NCBI GenBank assembly: GCA_013695245.1
Contig: JACDAW010000265.1
Coordinates: 1 to 5,340 of the forward strand
Direction: 5' to 3'
DNA: 5,340 bases
DNA from: Pyrinomonadaceae bacterium
GTDB taxonomy: Bacteria; Acidobacteriota; Blastocatellia; Pyrinomonadales; Pyrinomonadaceae
This document shows, piece by piece, positions 1 through 5,217 of the stretch; position 1 is the first letter of the stretch, and each line of letters opens with the position of its first letter. A program made the translations under genes and the position numbers. The notes beneath the pieces are model-generated. The model searched no databases, was not told the DNA's origin, and saw only the letters and a program-made list of their open reading frames with translations.

Positions 1-1
1 G

Positions 2-748
2 CTCGAAGGCACGAATTTGTGCGCGCTCGGAGCTAATAACGCTATCGCCGTGCTCGCGGCGGCCGAACGCGGCGGACTTTTGAACGCGCCCGACATCTAC
101 ATGGACAAGATCGTTGTCGGCCCCTCGTCGCGCGGCGCAGTGGATATTGACGCGCCCGTGAAAGAAAACTTGAAGAACATCGCACGACGCTTGGGGCGTG
201 ACATTGAAGATTTAACGGTGATCACGCTCGACCGCCCGCGCCATAAAAAACTGATCGACGAAGTGCGCGCCTCCGGCGCGCGCATTCGTTTAATTTCAGA
301 CGGCGATCTTTCGGCAGGAATCTCGGCCGCAGTTGCGGGCACAAATATTCACGCCTTGATGGGCATCGGCGGCGCGCCCGAAGGCGTAATTACGGCCGCC
401 GCGATGCGATGTCTGAATGGCGAGATTCAAGCGCGGTTGGTTTTCGACCCGGAAAGGTTGGGTGTAGATCGCGACAAGATTCCTGATCGCGACAGAGTTT
501 TGGGGCGCTTGAAAGAGATGGGCATCACCAACCCCGGCAAGGTTTATGACACGAACGATCTCGCGCCGGGCAGAAAGATCATTTTCGCCGCGACGGGCGT
601 GACTGACGGCGCGCTCCTGCGCGGCGTGCGCTTTTTCGGCGCAGGCAAGCGCACGCATTCGCTCGTGATGACGACCGAAGCGCGTCACATCCGCTTTATT
701 GACACGGTGCACGTCGAAGGCGGGCCTGACACGGTGATTCGTTTTTGA
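2..748 (+). CDS. glpX: Fructose-1,6-bisphosphatase class II (GlpX), 5'-truncated by window edge
   Basis: Hydrolyses fructose 1,6-bisphosphate to fructose 6-phosphate in gluconeogenesis; in some lineages the family also acts on sedoheptulose 1,7-bisphosphate. It is cytosolic and metal-dependent. The frame is open from base 2 and begins inside the conserved metal-site motif (L-E-G-T-N-L), so roughly the first 85-90 residues lie outside the window: 248 residues are visible against about 330 for the family. A TTG at 17 is internal and is not the start. Visible hallmarks are the ANNAIAVLAAAERGGLL block, APDIYMDKIVVGP, DGD at visible residues 100-102, and GIGGAPEG at 121-128. The Glu of the last motif (residue 127) matches the metal/catalytic Glu near position 213 of E. 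coli GlpX. The C-terminus is full length, ending in a normal TGA. The next gene starts 97 bases downstream. Family assignment is secure; FBPase versus dual FBPase/SBPase activity cannot be told here. Confidence 0.96.
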   Translation, partial: LEGTNLCALGANNAIAVLAAAERGGLLNAPDIYMDKIVVGPSSRGAVDIDAPVKENLKNIARRLGRDIEDLTVITLDRPRHKKLIDEVRASGARIRLISDGDLSAGISAAVAGTNIHALMGIGGAPEGVITAAAMRCLNGEIQARLVFDPERLGVDRDKIPDRDRVLGRLKEMGITNPGKVYDTNDLAPGRKIIFAATGVTDGALLRGVRFFGAGKRTHSLVMTTEARHIRFIDTVHVEGGPDTVIRF

Positions 749-845
749 TTTTGTTTTCAGGTGCAAAAATGTACACTACGTGGCGTCATATAAATTCGGG
801 CGTGAACATCTGAGCGGAGATAAGTGTATCTACGGGCGATAGAGA

Positions 846-1397
846 ATGCGTGCTACGGTCAATGAATATATTCCGCAATTCGTGGGAACAGATGCGAGCG
901 TTGGCTCTTCGCTGCGAAGACCGCTCATTGCGTGGTGCATAACGCTCACCATCGGATTGCTCGCGGTCGGCGCGTGTGTGCTTGCGCCCGTGAGCGCTGC
1001 ACACAATTATCCGCTTCTGTCAGAAGTGATTTACAAGGGCTTTAGTCGTCTGTGTCACCAGATTCCCGAACGCTCTTTTCACGTTGACGATCATCCTTTC
1101 GCCGTTTGCGCGCGTTGCTTTGGACTCTACGCAGGTTTTGCGATAGGCGTCGTGTTATACCCGCTCCTGCGCTCGCTGAGGAAGCGCGATACGCCCGCGC
1201 GCGTGTGGCTCATCCTCGCCGCTTTGCCGACCACCGTTGATTTCGCGCTCGGCTTCTCCGGTCTGTGGGAGAACACGCATCTTTCGCGCTCAATGACGGG
1301 CGCGCTTCTCGGAGCGGTCGCCGCCTTTTATGTTGTGCCCGGTTTGGTTGACGTGAGCCAGACGGATTGGCGACGTTATTTCGCTAAGAGTTCTTGA
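846..1397 (+). CDS. DUF2085 integral membrane protein
   Basis: 183-residue predicted inner-membrane protein of the DUF2085 family; its biochemical role is unknown. About four hydrophobic segments are seen, near residues 27-49, 90-108, 118-137 and 150-168. The family signature is clear: C-H-Q at 70-72, R-S-F at 76-78, C-A-R-C at 88-91 followed by G-L-Y-x-G, then a L-P-x-x-x-D patch (127-132) and S-R-x-x-T-G-A-L-L-G near 147-156. The Cys/His residues cluster at the membrane boundary between helices 1 and 2. The start is the first ATG after an in-frame TAG at 840-842, so the protein cannot begin further upstream. No good Shine-Dalgarno sits in front of it (the nearby bases are gatagaga), so initiation may be weak or depend on other signals. 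It stands 97 bases after glpX and 83 bases before the first small membrane paralog. Confident as a gene and as DUF2085; I infer no function. Confidence 0.9.
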   Translation: MRATVNEYIPQFVGTDASVGSSLRRPLIAWCITLTIGLLAVGACVLAPVSAAHNYPLLSEVIYKGFSRLCHQIPERSFHVDDHPFAVCARCFGLYAGFAIGVVLYPLLRSLRKRDTPARVWLILAALPTTVDFALGFSGLWENTHLSRSMTGALLGAVAAFYVVPGLVDVSQTDWRRYFAKSS

Positions 1398-1462
1398 AGT
1401 CGTGCGACAGTGTTTTGATCTGCAAATTTAGTATTGCGCAGAAGTTTACCCCAACTCTTTCA

Positions 1463-1472
1463 AAGGAAGTGA
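1463..1472 (+). promoter_or_regulatory. Strong ribosome binding site for the 1481 gene
   Basis: AAGGAAGTGA matches the ideal anti-16S complement AAGGAGGTGA at 9 of 10 bases and ends 8 bases before the ATG at 1481. This fixes the start of the first small membrane paralog and suggests efficient translation, in contrast with the weak sites in front of the neighbouring genes. Confidence 0.7.
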
Positions 1473-1480
1473 ACTGAGAA

Positions 1481-2146
1481 ATGGACAGAAAAATACAACC
1501 GGCGCTGATAGGCGGCGTGGCCTTCGGCATCTTGTCGTCAATCCCTTTCGTCAACCTGCCGAACTGCTGCTGCATCTGGGCAATCGTCGGCGGTGCGCTC
1601 GCGGCTTACATGTACATCAGTAAGTCGGAAGTTCCGGCGACTCCGGCCGACGGCGCGATACTCGGCGCAATCGCCGGAGTGATCGGCGCGGCGATCTACA
1701 TGATCATCGGCGTGCCCATCGGCTACGTGACCGGCAACGTGGCGATGCGTATGCTCTACAGCTTGGGCGGCATTGATTTGCCGGGTCTGCTGGCGAGTCC
1801 GCTCTCAATCGCCAGGGCGCTGATCAACGGCCTCATCGTGAGCGTGTTCTTTGTGATCTTCTCGACCGTCGGCGGCTTGCTCGGAACCGTCATCTTCGAG
1901 AAGCGCAAAGGCGGCACGGGAGGCATGACGCCGCCTCCGCCTTCATCGAACTTCGGCGGAACGCCGCCTCCATCTTCCGGGTTCGGCGGCAATCAACCCG
2001 GAGGTTTTGGCGGCGGCGGTAATCAACCGGGTGGTGGCGGCGGAGGCTTCGGCTCAAATCAGCCGGGCGGATTCGGCGGCGGTCAACCCGGTGGTAGCGG
2101 CGGTGGCGGGATGGGCGGCAACCAACCGGGCGGGTTCGGTCGCTAA
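1481..2146 (+). CDS. Small membrane protein with Gly-rich NQPGG-repeat tail (paralog A)
   Basis: 221-residue protein of no family I can name with certainty. Residues 1-142 form a compact membrane domain with about four hydrophobic segments (near 8-25, 28-46, 58-82 and 112-138). It ends in a positively charged F-E-K-R-K boundary at 139-143. Residues 144-221 are a low-complexity tail: two proline clusters (PPPP at 151-154, PPP at 162-164) and then five QPGG-type repeats in a Gly-rich background. The membrane domain matches the downstream gene at 2332 motif by motif: QPAL-x-GGV near the N-terminus, a Cys triplet plus Trp at 29-33 (C-C-C-I-W), A-[IV]-VGG, ADG, IGVP at 76-79, GN at 85-86, and IFST-x-GG-x-LG at 126-135. 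The two genes are therefore tandem duplicates. The start is supported by a near-perfect ribosome binding site and by alignment of both N-termini. Topology and inner-membrane location are inferred from hydrophobicity; the tail may be cytosolic or envelope-facing. Function unknown. Confidence 0.88.
   Translation: MDRKIQPALIGGVAFGILSSIPFVNLPNCCCIWAIVGGALAAYMYISKSEVPATPADGAILGAIAGVIGAAIYMIIGVPIGYVTGNVAMRMLYSLGGIDLPGLLASPLSIARALINGLIVSVFFVIFSTVGGLLGTVIFEKRKGGTGGMTPPPPSSNFGGTPPPSSGFGGNQPGGFGGGGNQPGGGGGGFGSNQPGGFGGGQPGGSGGGGMGGNQPGGFGR
1985..2143 (+). repeat. In-frame Gly-rich NQPGG coding repeat
   Basis: This segment encodes the tail of the preceding membrane protein from residue 169. N/G-Q-P-G-G units begin near bases 1991, 2021, 2057, 2081 and 2120, so the spacing is irregular (10, 12, 8 and 13 codons). 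At DNA level the units are degenerate copies of a caaccsggnggn-type core in GGC/GGT-rich sequence. The paralog at 2332 lacks this block, so it probably grew by slippage or unequal exchange after the duplication. Confidence 0.75.
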
Positions 2147-2203
2147 AAGATCATCGCAACGCTTGAGCGGCGCGGAATTTGCGCCCGTTGTATGTTGAAA
2201 TAT

Positions 2204-2251
2204 CATGCGCACGCTCGCGCCGATTCATAGTCCGGCGCAAGCGTGCGCGTG
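2204..2251 (+). terminator. GC-rich stem-loop between the two paralogs, possible terminator
   Basis: The arms at 2207-2222 and 2233-2248 pair at 15 of 16 positions around a 10-base loop (2223-2232). Bases 2204-2206 and 2249-2251 extend the stem with two pairs and a G-T wobble. It begins 57 bases after the stop of the Gly-tailed gene. A following T-tract is poor (only gctttcat), so it is either a weak intrinsic terminator, a 3'-end stabilising hairpin, or a short repetitive palindromic element. The stem is certain; the terminator role is inferred. Confidence 0.5.
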
Positions 2252-2331
2252 CTTTCATACCGCGTCAAAATTTTCGCGCCAAAAACGGATTGGCGATATT
2301 ATTTACGTCGCACTGTTTGTTTTAAAGGTTA

Positions 2332-2865
2332 ATGAATAACAAACTACAACCGGCACTGGTCGGCGGCGTGTTGCTCGGTTCGCTCTCGGCGCTTCCGCTC
2401 ATTGGCGCGGCGAACATCTGTTGCTGCTTGTGGGCTGTTGTCGGCGGCGCATCGGCTACGTATCTCTACGTTCTGCGTTCGCCCGCGCGCGCCGAACTTG
2501 CCGATGGCATCGGACTTGGCGCAATGGCCGGAGCCGTTGGCGGCGTTATCTACTTTGTGATCGGCGTGCCGCTCAATCTGCTGTTCGGCAATATCACGTT
2601 TCGCCTCATGTACGAACTCACAGGCGCGACGGAGATGCTACAGAAAGCCAACGAACAATCGGCGTTATCGCAAATAGTGAGTGCTCTGTTCGGCGTCGTG
2701 CTGCTGGCGATCTTTTCAACCATCGGCGGCGCGCTCGGTGTTCCTCTTTTCGAGAAGCGCAAAAACGATCCGCCGCCCCCGAACTTCGGCCACCAGCCCC
2801 CAGCCGCTTCCGGTAATCCTACGAATCAGAATTTCGGCGCGCAGACGAATCCTTATCAAAGGTAG
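2332..2865 (+). CDS. Small membrane protein with Pro/Asn-rich tail (paralog B)
   Basis: 177-residue sister of the gene at 1481, of unknown function. The membrane domain spans residues 1-143 with four hydrophobic segments (near 8-27, 30-47, 58-82 and 115-138). It repeats the shared motifs: LQPALVGGV at 5-13, C-C-C-L-W at 30-34, AVVGG, ADG, IGVP at 77-80, GN, IFST-I-GG-A-LG and F-E-K-R-K at 140-144. The second connecting loop (about 98-112) is longer and more charged than in its sister. The tail (145-177) is short and rich in Pro, Asn and Gln, with PPPP at 147-150, and has no NQPGG repeats. The ATG at 2332 has an AAAGG only 3 bases upstream, closer than ideal, but matching N-termini in the two paralogs support it. 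The gene lies 185 bases after its sister, behind a strong hairpin, so it may have its own promoter; I could not identify one convincingly. Confidence 0.86.
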   Translation: MNNKLQPALVGGVLLGSLSALPLIGAANICCCLWAVVGGASATYLYVLRSPARAELADGIGLGAMAGAVGGVIYFVIGVPLNLLFGNITFRLMYELTGATEMLQKANEQSALSQIVSALFGVVLLAIFSTIGGALGVPLFEKRKNDPPPPNFGHQPPAASGNPTNQNFGAQTNPYQR

Positions 2866-3074
2866 AGAATTTGAGTTCTCGTTCGGTAATCTCATCGCTA
2901 ACTTCGGTTTAATAGCTCCGGCATCCGTTTGGCTGCGATGAGCGTCAAAGCTGCTGTGGATGAACGACGCGTTTGACCAGCAGGTTCTGACACATGCCGC
3001 TCACGCTTTCATGCGGCGAAAAGTTTGACTGGCAAATATCGCTTCTGTTCTCCGTCGCTTAATGTTTGAAGGTA

Positions 3075-3095
3075 GCTTGCTTCTCTTATGCAAGC
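3075..3095 (+). other. Small hairpin in the leader of the glycosyltransferase gene
   Basis: GCTTGC at 3075-3080 and GCAAGC at 3090-3095 are perfect complements around a 9-base loop, 16 bases before the AGGAG in front of the glycosyltransferase. It could influence translation, but a 6-bp stem is weak evidence. The rest of 2866-3116 shows no convincing gene, RNA or terminator. A TTGACT at 3025-3030 has no good -10 partner. Confidence 0.25.
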
Positions 3096-3111
3096 GGCGC
3101 GAATCTTCTTT

Positions 3112-3116
3112 AGGAG
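3112..3116 (+). promoter_or_regulatory. Ribosome binding site that questions the glycosyltransferase start
   Basis: AGGAG directly abuts the first ATG (3117), which is too close for normal initiation, and is 12 bases from the next in-frame ATG (3129), slightly long but workable. An in-frame TAG at 3111-3113 excludes any start further upstream. The protein therefore probably begins at 3129, losing four residues (M-L-S-S). Confidence 0.5.
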
Positions 3117-4751
3117 ATGCTTTCATCAATGCTTGTTTTCGCCTTCGCTTTACTGCTTGATTCAACCGACGAGCTGTTTCAAATCTTCGCCGATGGAGCA
3201 AAGACGGCCGACAACATCAGTCCGCTCTATCGCTTCGATTCATTCGACACGCTCATTCTCTCGCTCTACTTCTCGGTGCTCGCTCTGCTCGCCGTCTATG
3301 GCGCGTACCGCATCAAGCAAGTGATCGATTTCTGGCGCTACCGCCACATCGAGCCGAAACCCGCGCGCGTGTTTGACGACGCGGAACTGCCCCGCATCAC
3401 CGTTCAGCTTCCGCTCTATAACGAGATGTACGTCGTCGAAAGATTGCTGAAGGCGGTGACTGAAATTGATTACCCGCGCGAACGTCTTGAGATTCAAGTG
3501 CTCGATGATTCGACCGACGAAACGAAAGAGCTTGCGCACGCGACGGTCGAACGTTACCGGCGCGAAGGCTTCGACGCTCACTACATTCACCGCGACGACC
3601 GTTCAGGCTTTAAAGCGGGCGCGCTTGAAAACGGCATGAAACAAGCGCGCGGCGAACTCATTGCGATCTTCGACGCCGACTTTGTGCCGAAGCCAAATTG
3701 TTTACGCAAGCTAGTTCACTTCTTTACCGATCCACTGACGGGCTGCGTGCAGATGCGCTGGTCGCACATCAACAGTTCTTACAACTTGCTCACGCGCCTG
3801 CAAACGATTTTGTTGGACGGTCACTTCGTCATCGAACAAACCGTTCGCACGCGCGCTGGAGGGTTTTTCAATTTCAACGGCACGGCTGGCATGTGGCGGC
3901 GCACGACGATTGAAGGAAGCGGCGGCTGGCAACACGACACGTTGACGGAAGACAAAGATTTATCCTTCCGCGCGCAACTGATGGGCTGGCGTTTCGTTTA
4001 TCTTTTAAATGAAGATGCGCCGTCGGAATTGCCCGTTGAGATCAACGCCTTCAAAGCGCAACAACATCGCTGGGTGAAAGGCGAAACGGAAGTCGGCTTA
4101 AAACTCTTCCCGCGCATCTGGCGCGCGCCTGTTCCGTTGCGCGTCAAAGCAGAGATGTTTCTGCGTTTGACGTGCATTATCAGTTATCCCTTGATGATCC
4201 TCGTCAGCTTCCTGCAATTCCCCTTGCTCGTCGTACGCTACAACAGCGGCTTTCACAGCCTCATGCTGCTCGATCTTCCCTTGTTCATCTTCTCCACGCT
4301 CTCGGTCGTGCTCTTCTACGGCACAAGCATCTACACGCTCGACGGGCGGCGCATGACACGCTTGCTCTACTTGCCGCTCATGATGGCTCTAGGCATCGGA
4401 CTCGCCTTCTCAAACGCCCGCGCCGTGCTCGAAGCTCTGCTCGGTCACAAAACCGAATTCGTGCGCACGCCGAAATACAAAGTTGAAGCTGGGAAAGATG
4501 AAACGTGGAAGCGCAAGAAATACAAAGGCGGACGCGGGCTGCTGCCGATTTTAGAACTCGCCGCATCAGTTTATTTCATGCTCGCCATCACCTACGCCGT
4601 ACGCATGGAACTATGGGGCACGATTCCGTTTCTGATGCTTTTCTGCTTCGGCTTCGCTTACATGGGTGCGATGAGTTTTCTGCAAACGTGGAGCGTTATA
4701 AAGCGTCTACAGGATTTCTGGCGGCCACTTGCTTCGGATCGTCGTGCTTAA
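3117..4751 (+). CDS. Processive family-2 glycosyltransferase, cellulose synthase/CslA-like
   Basis: 544-residue membrane glycosyltransferase (GT2) that probably polymerises a beta-linked polysaccharide from a nucleotide sugar and passes it across the inner membrane. One helix (about 44-66) precedes the cytosolic catalytic domain (about 93-335), and about five hydrophobic segments follow (near 350-375, 383-405, 414-433, 474-494 and 498-522). Catalytic motifs are all present: QLPLYNE at 97-103, V-L-D-D-S-T-D at 128-134 (nucleotide-binding Asp), D-A-D at 186-188 (metal binding), T-E-D-K-D at 277-281 (catalytic base) and Q-Q-H-R-W at 315-319 (the Q-x-x-R-W acceptor motif of processive enzymes). 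No PilZ domain is visible, so direct c-di-GMP control is not indicated. Overall form and length resemble plant CslA/CslC mannan/glucan synthases and their bacterial relatives more than BcsA. No BcsB, BcsZ or export partner lies within this window, so the polymer cannot be named. The start is 3117 or, more likely, 3129. Confidence 0.93.
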   Translation: MLSSMLVFAFALLLDSTDELFQIFADGAKTADNISPLYRFDSFDTLILSLYFSVLALLAVYGAYRIKQVIDFWRYRHIEPKPARVFDDAELPRITVQLPLYNEMYVVERLLKAVTEIDYPRERLEIQVLDDSTDETKELAHATVERYRREGFDAHYIHRDDRSGFKAGALENGMKQARGELIAIFDADFVPKPNCLRKLVHFFTDPLTGCVQMRWSHINSSYNLLTRLQTILLDGHFVIEQTVRTRAGGFFNFNGTAGMWRRTTIEGSGGWQHDTLTEDKDLSFRAQLMGWRFVYLLNEDAPSELPVEINAFKAQQHRWVKGETEVGLKLFPRIWRAPVPLRVKAEMFLRLTCIISYPLMILVSFLQFPLLVVRYNSGFHSLMLLDLPLFIFSTLSVVLFYGTSIYTLDGRRMTRLLYLPLMMALGIGLAFSNARAVLEALLGHKTEFVRTPKYKVEAGKDETWKRKKYKGGRGLLPILELAASVYFMLAITYAVRMELWGTIPFLMLFCFGFAYMGAMSFLQTWSVIKRLQDFWRPLASDRRA

Positions 4752-4798
4752 CGGGTGCAACTAATACTCCGTGAGTCTGAAGTTGAAGGATAAAGACG

Positions 4799-4921
4799 AT
4801 GCGCGACGCGGCGGCGAAACGACGGTCGGCTTCGGCGTCTGTAAAAATGGCACAATTGTGCCATATAAAATGGGCGGATCCGCCCATGCGCTTTTGGTAT
4901 AATTCTTCTATTATACGGTAA
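4799..4921 (+). CDS. Possible 40-residue small ORF after the glycosyltransferase
   Basis: An ATG at 4799 is preceded by GAAGGA (4785-4790) at an ideal 8-base spacing and opens a 40-codon frame ending in TAA at 4919-4921, 47 bases after the glycosyltransferase stop. The product begins M-R-D-A-A-A-K-R-R, is basic at the start, and resembles nothing I know. Against it, the second half of the frame runs straight through two perfect palindromes and a promoter-like element, which looks like non-coding design. It may be a translated leader or chance. Confidence 0.2.
   Translation: MRDAAAKRRSASASVKMAQLCHIKWADPPMRFWYNSSIIR
4847..4864. promoter_or_regulatory. Perfect 18-bp palindrome, operator-like (dyad 1)
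   Basis: ATGGCACAATTGTGCCAT is a perfect self-complementary 18-mer with no loop, centred at 4855.5. Loop-free dyads of this size are typical binding sites of dimeric repressors. If the TATAAT at 4898 is used, the centre lies roughly 55 bases upstream of the start of transcription. The palindrome is certain; the operator role is inferred. Confidence 0.55.
4870..4887. promoter_or_regulatory. Perfect 18-bp palindrome, operator-like (dyad 2)
   Basis: ATGGGCGGATCCGCCCAT is a second perfect 18-mer palindrome, centred at 4878.5, five bases after the first. The two share the outer ATGG...CCAT but differ in the core (AATT-centred versus GGATCC-centred), so they are not simple copies. This dyad ends ten bases before the -10 hexamer and would cover the -35 region, where a bound protein would block polymerase. 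Confidence 0.55.
4895..4903 (+). promoter_or_regulatory. Extended -10 promoter element
   Basis: TGGTATAAT is an exact extended -10 (TG-n-TATAAT). No TTGACA-like -35 is found 16-18 bases upstream; the expected position lies in dyad 2 (cggatc or gcggat). Extended -10 promoters can work without a -35, often with an activator. Transcription would start near 4910 and run rightward, antisense to the transposase remnant; no intact gene follows within the window. Confidence 0.45.
4897..4916. repeat. Inverted repeat overlapping the -10 element (dyad 3)
   Basis: GTATAAT and ATTATAC are perfect 7-base arms around a 6-base centre (tcttct). The left arm contains the TATAAT hexamer, and the right arm supplies a mirror-image TATAAT on the opposite strand, so the site could be a third protein-binding dyad or a weak divergent promoter. 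Confidence 0.45.
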
Positions 4922-4968
4922 ATCTAAATCAGCTCTCTCCAAGATGAGTATGTGTCAGGAGTTTAAGA

Positions 4969-5171
4969 TTAATAGAGAGTAAAAGTTAGTTTACCGAAAC
5001 AATGAACCATCAAGGCTTTGGTGGAACGAACCCGGCACCCTCTTGAGTACCCGTTTTGTCAATTAGCCACTTGAAGAAACTCTCGATCTGCTGTCGCAGC
5101 TTGCTCGCCACCCAATTGTAGTACTACTCGAGGTTGCTCAACTCTTTGCCTTTTGGTTTCTTTTCGGACAT
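4969..5171 (-). pseudogene. Decayed C-terminal transposase fragment (IS982-like DDE)
   Basis: Read on the - strand from the ATG at 5171, the frame gives 15 residues (ending S-N-L-E), a TAG stop (5124-5126), then V-A-S-K-L-R-Q-Q-I-E-S-F-F-K-W-L-I-D-K-T followed by G-T-Q. This matches the R-Q-x-I-E-x-F-F-x-W-L-x-x-K-T-x-x-Q block of IS982-type DDE transposases, in which the Glu belongs to the catalytic triad. Near 5032-5040 one base appears to be missing. In the next frame the typical ending V-R-S-T-K-A-L-M-V-H-C-F-G-K-L resumes and runs to a TAA at 4969-4971. Only about 65 of the usual 250-300 residues remain, with no N-terminal part nearby, so the element is dead and truncated. The exact IS family is from memory of the motif; the transposase identity is firm. 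Confidence 0.78.
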
Positions 5172-5217
5172 TAATTTCTAATGTATGACAAATCTCTTAC
5201 TAGTAATTAAGGAATGC

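Noticed and set aside
751..777. Sigma-70 promoter for the DUF2085 gene (TTGTTT, then TACACT)
   Set aside because: The spacer is only 15 bases and both hexamers are imperfect; the TATAAA at 789 has no -35 partner either. Not strong enough to list.
2007..2198. 63-residue + strand ORF within the Gly-rich tail
   Set aside because: It is a frame shadow of the GGC-rich repeat of the membrane protein, giving Ala-rich sequence by composition alone.
3001..3201. 66-residue Arg/Lys-rich ORF on the - strand
   Set aside because: It overlaps the start of the glycosyltransferase, and its basic low-complexity composition is typical of the antisense of GC-rich coding sequence.
4848..4862. Sigma-54 type -24/-12 promoter (TGGCAC ... 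TGCC)
   Set aside because: The distance between the GG and GC elements is one base short of the strict requirement, and the resemblance comes from the palindrome itself.
4696..4942. Two overlapping - strand ORFs of 63-64 residues after the glycosyltransferase
   Set aside because: They run through the palindromes in two different frames, overlap the real gene's 3' end, and show no motif or ribosome binding site.
4916..4996. Nested inverted repeats (CGGTAAA/TTTACCG and CTCTCT/AGAGAG) that could fold into a structured RNA after the 4898 promoter
   Set aside because: Both right arms fall in the C-terminal codons of the transposase remnant (the F-G-K and T-L-Y region), the stems are only 6-7 bp, and the loops are long; chance or an IS-end remnant is a simpler reading.
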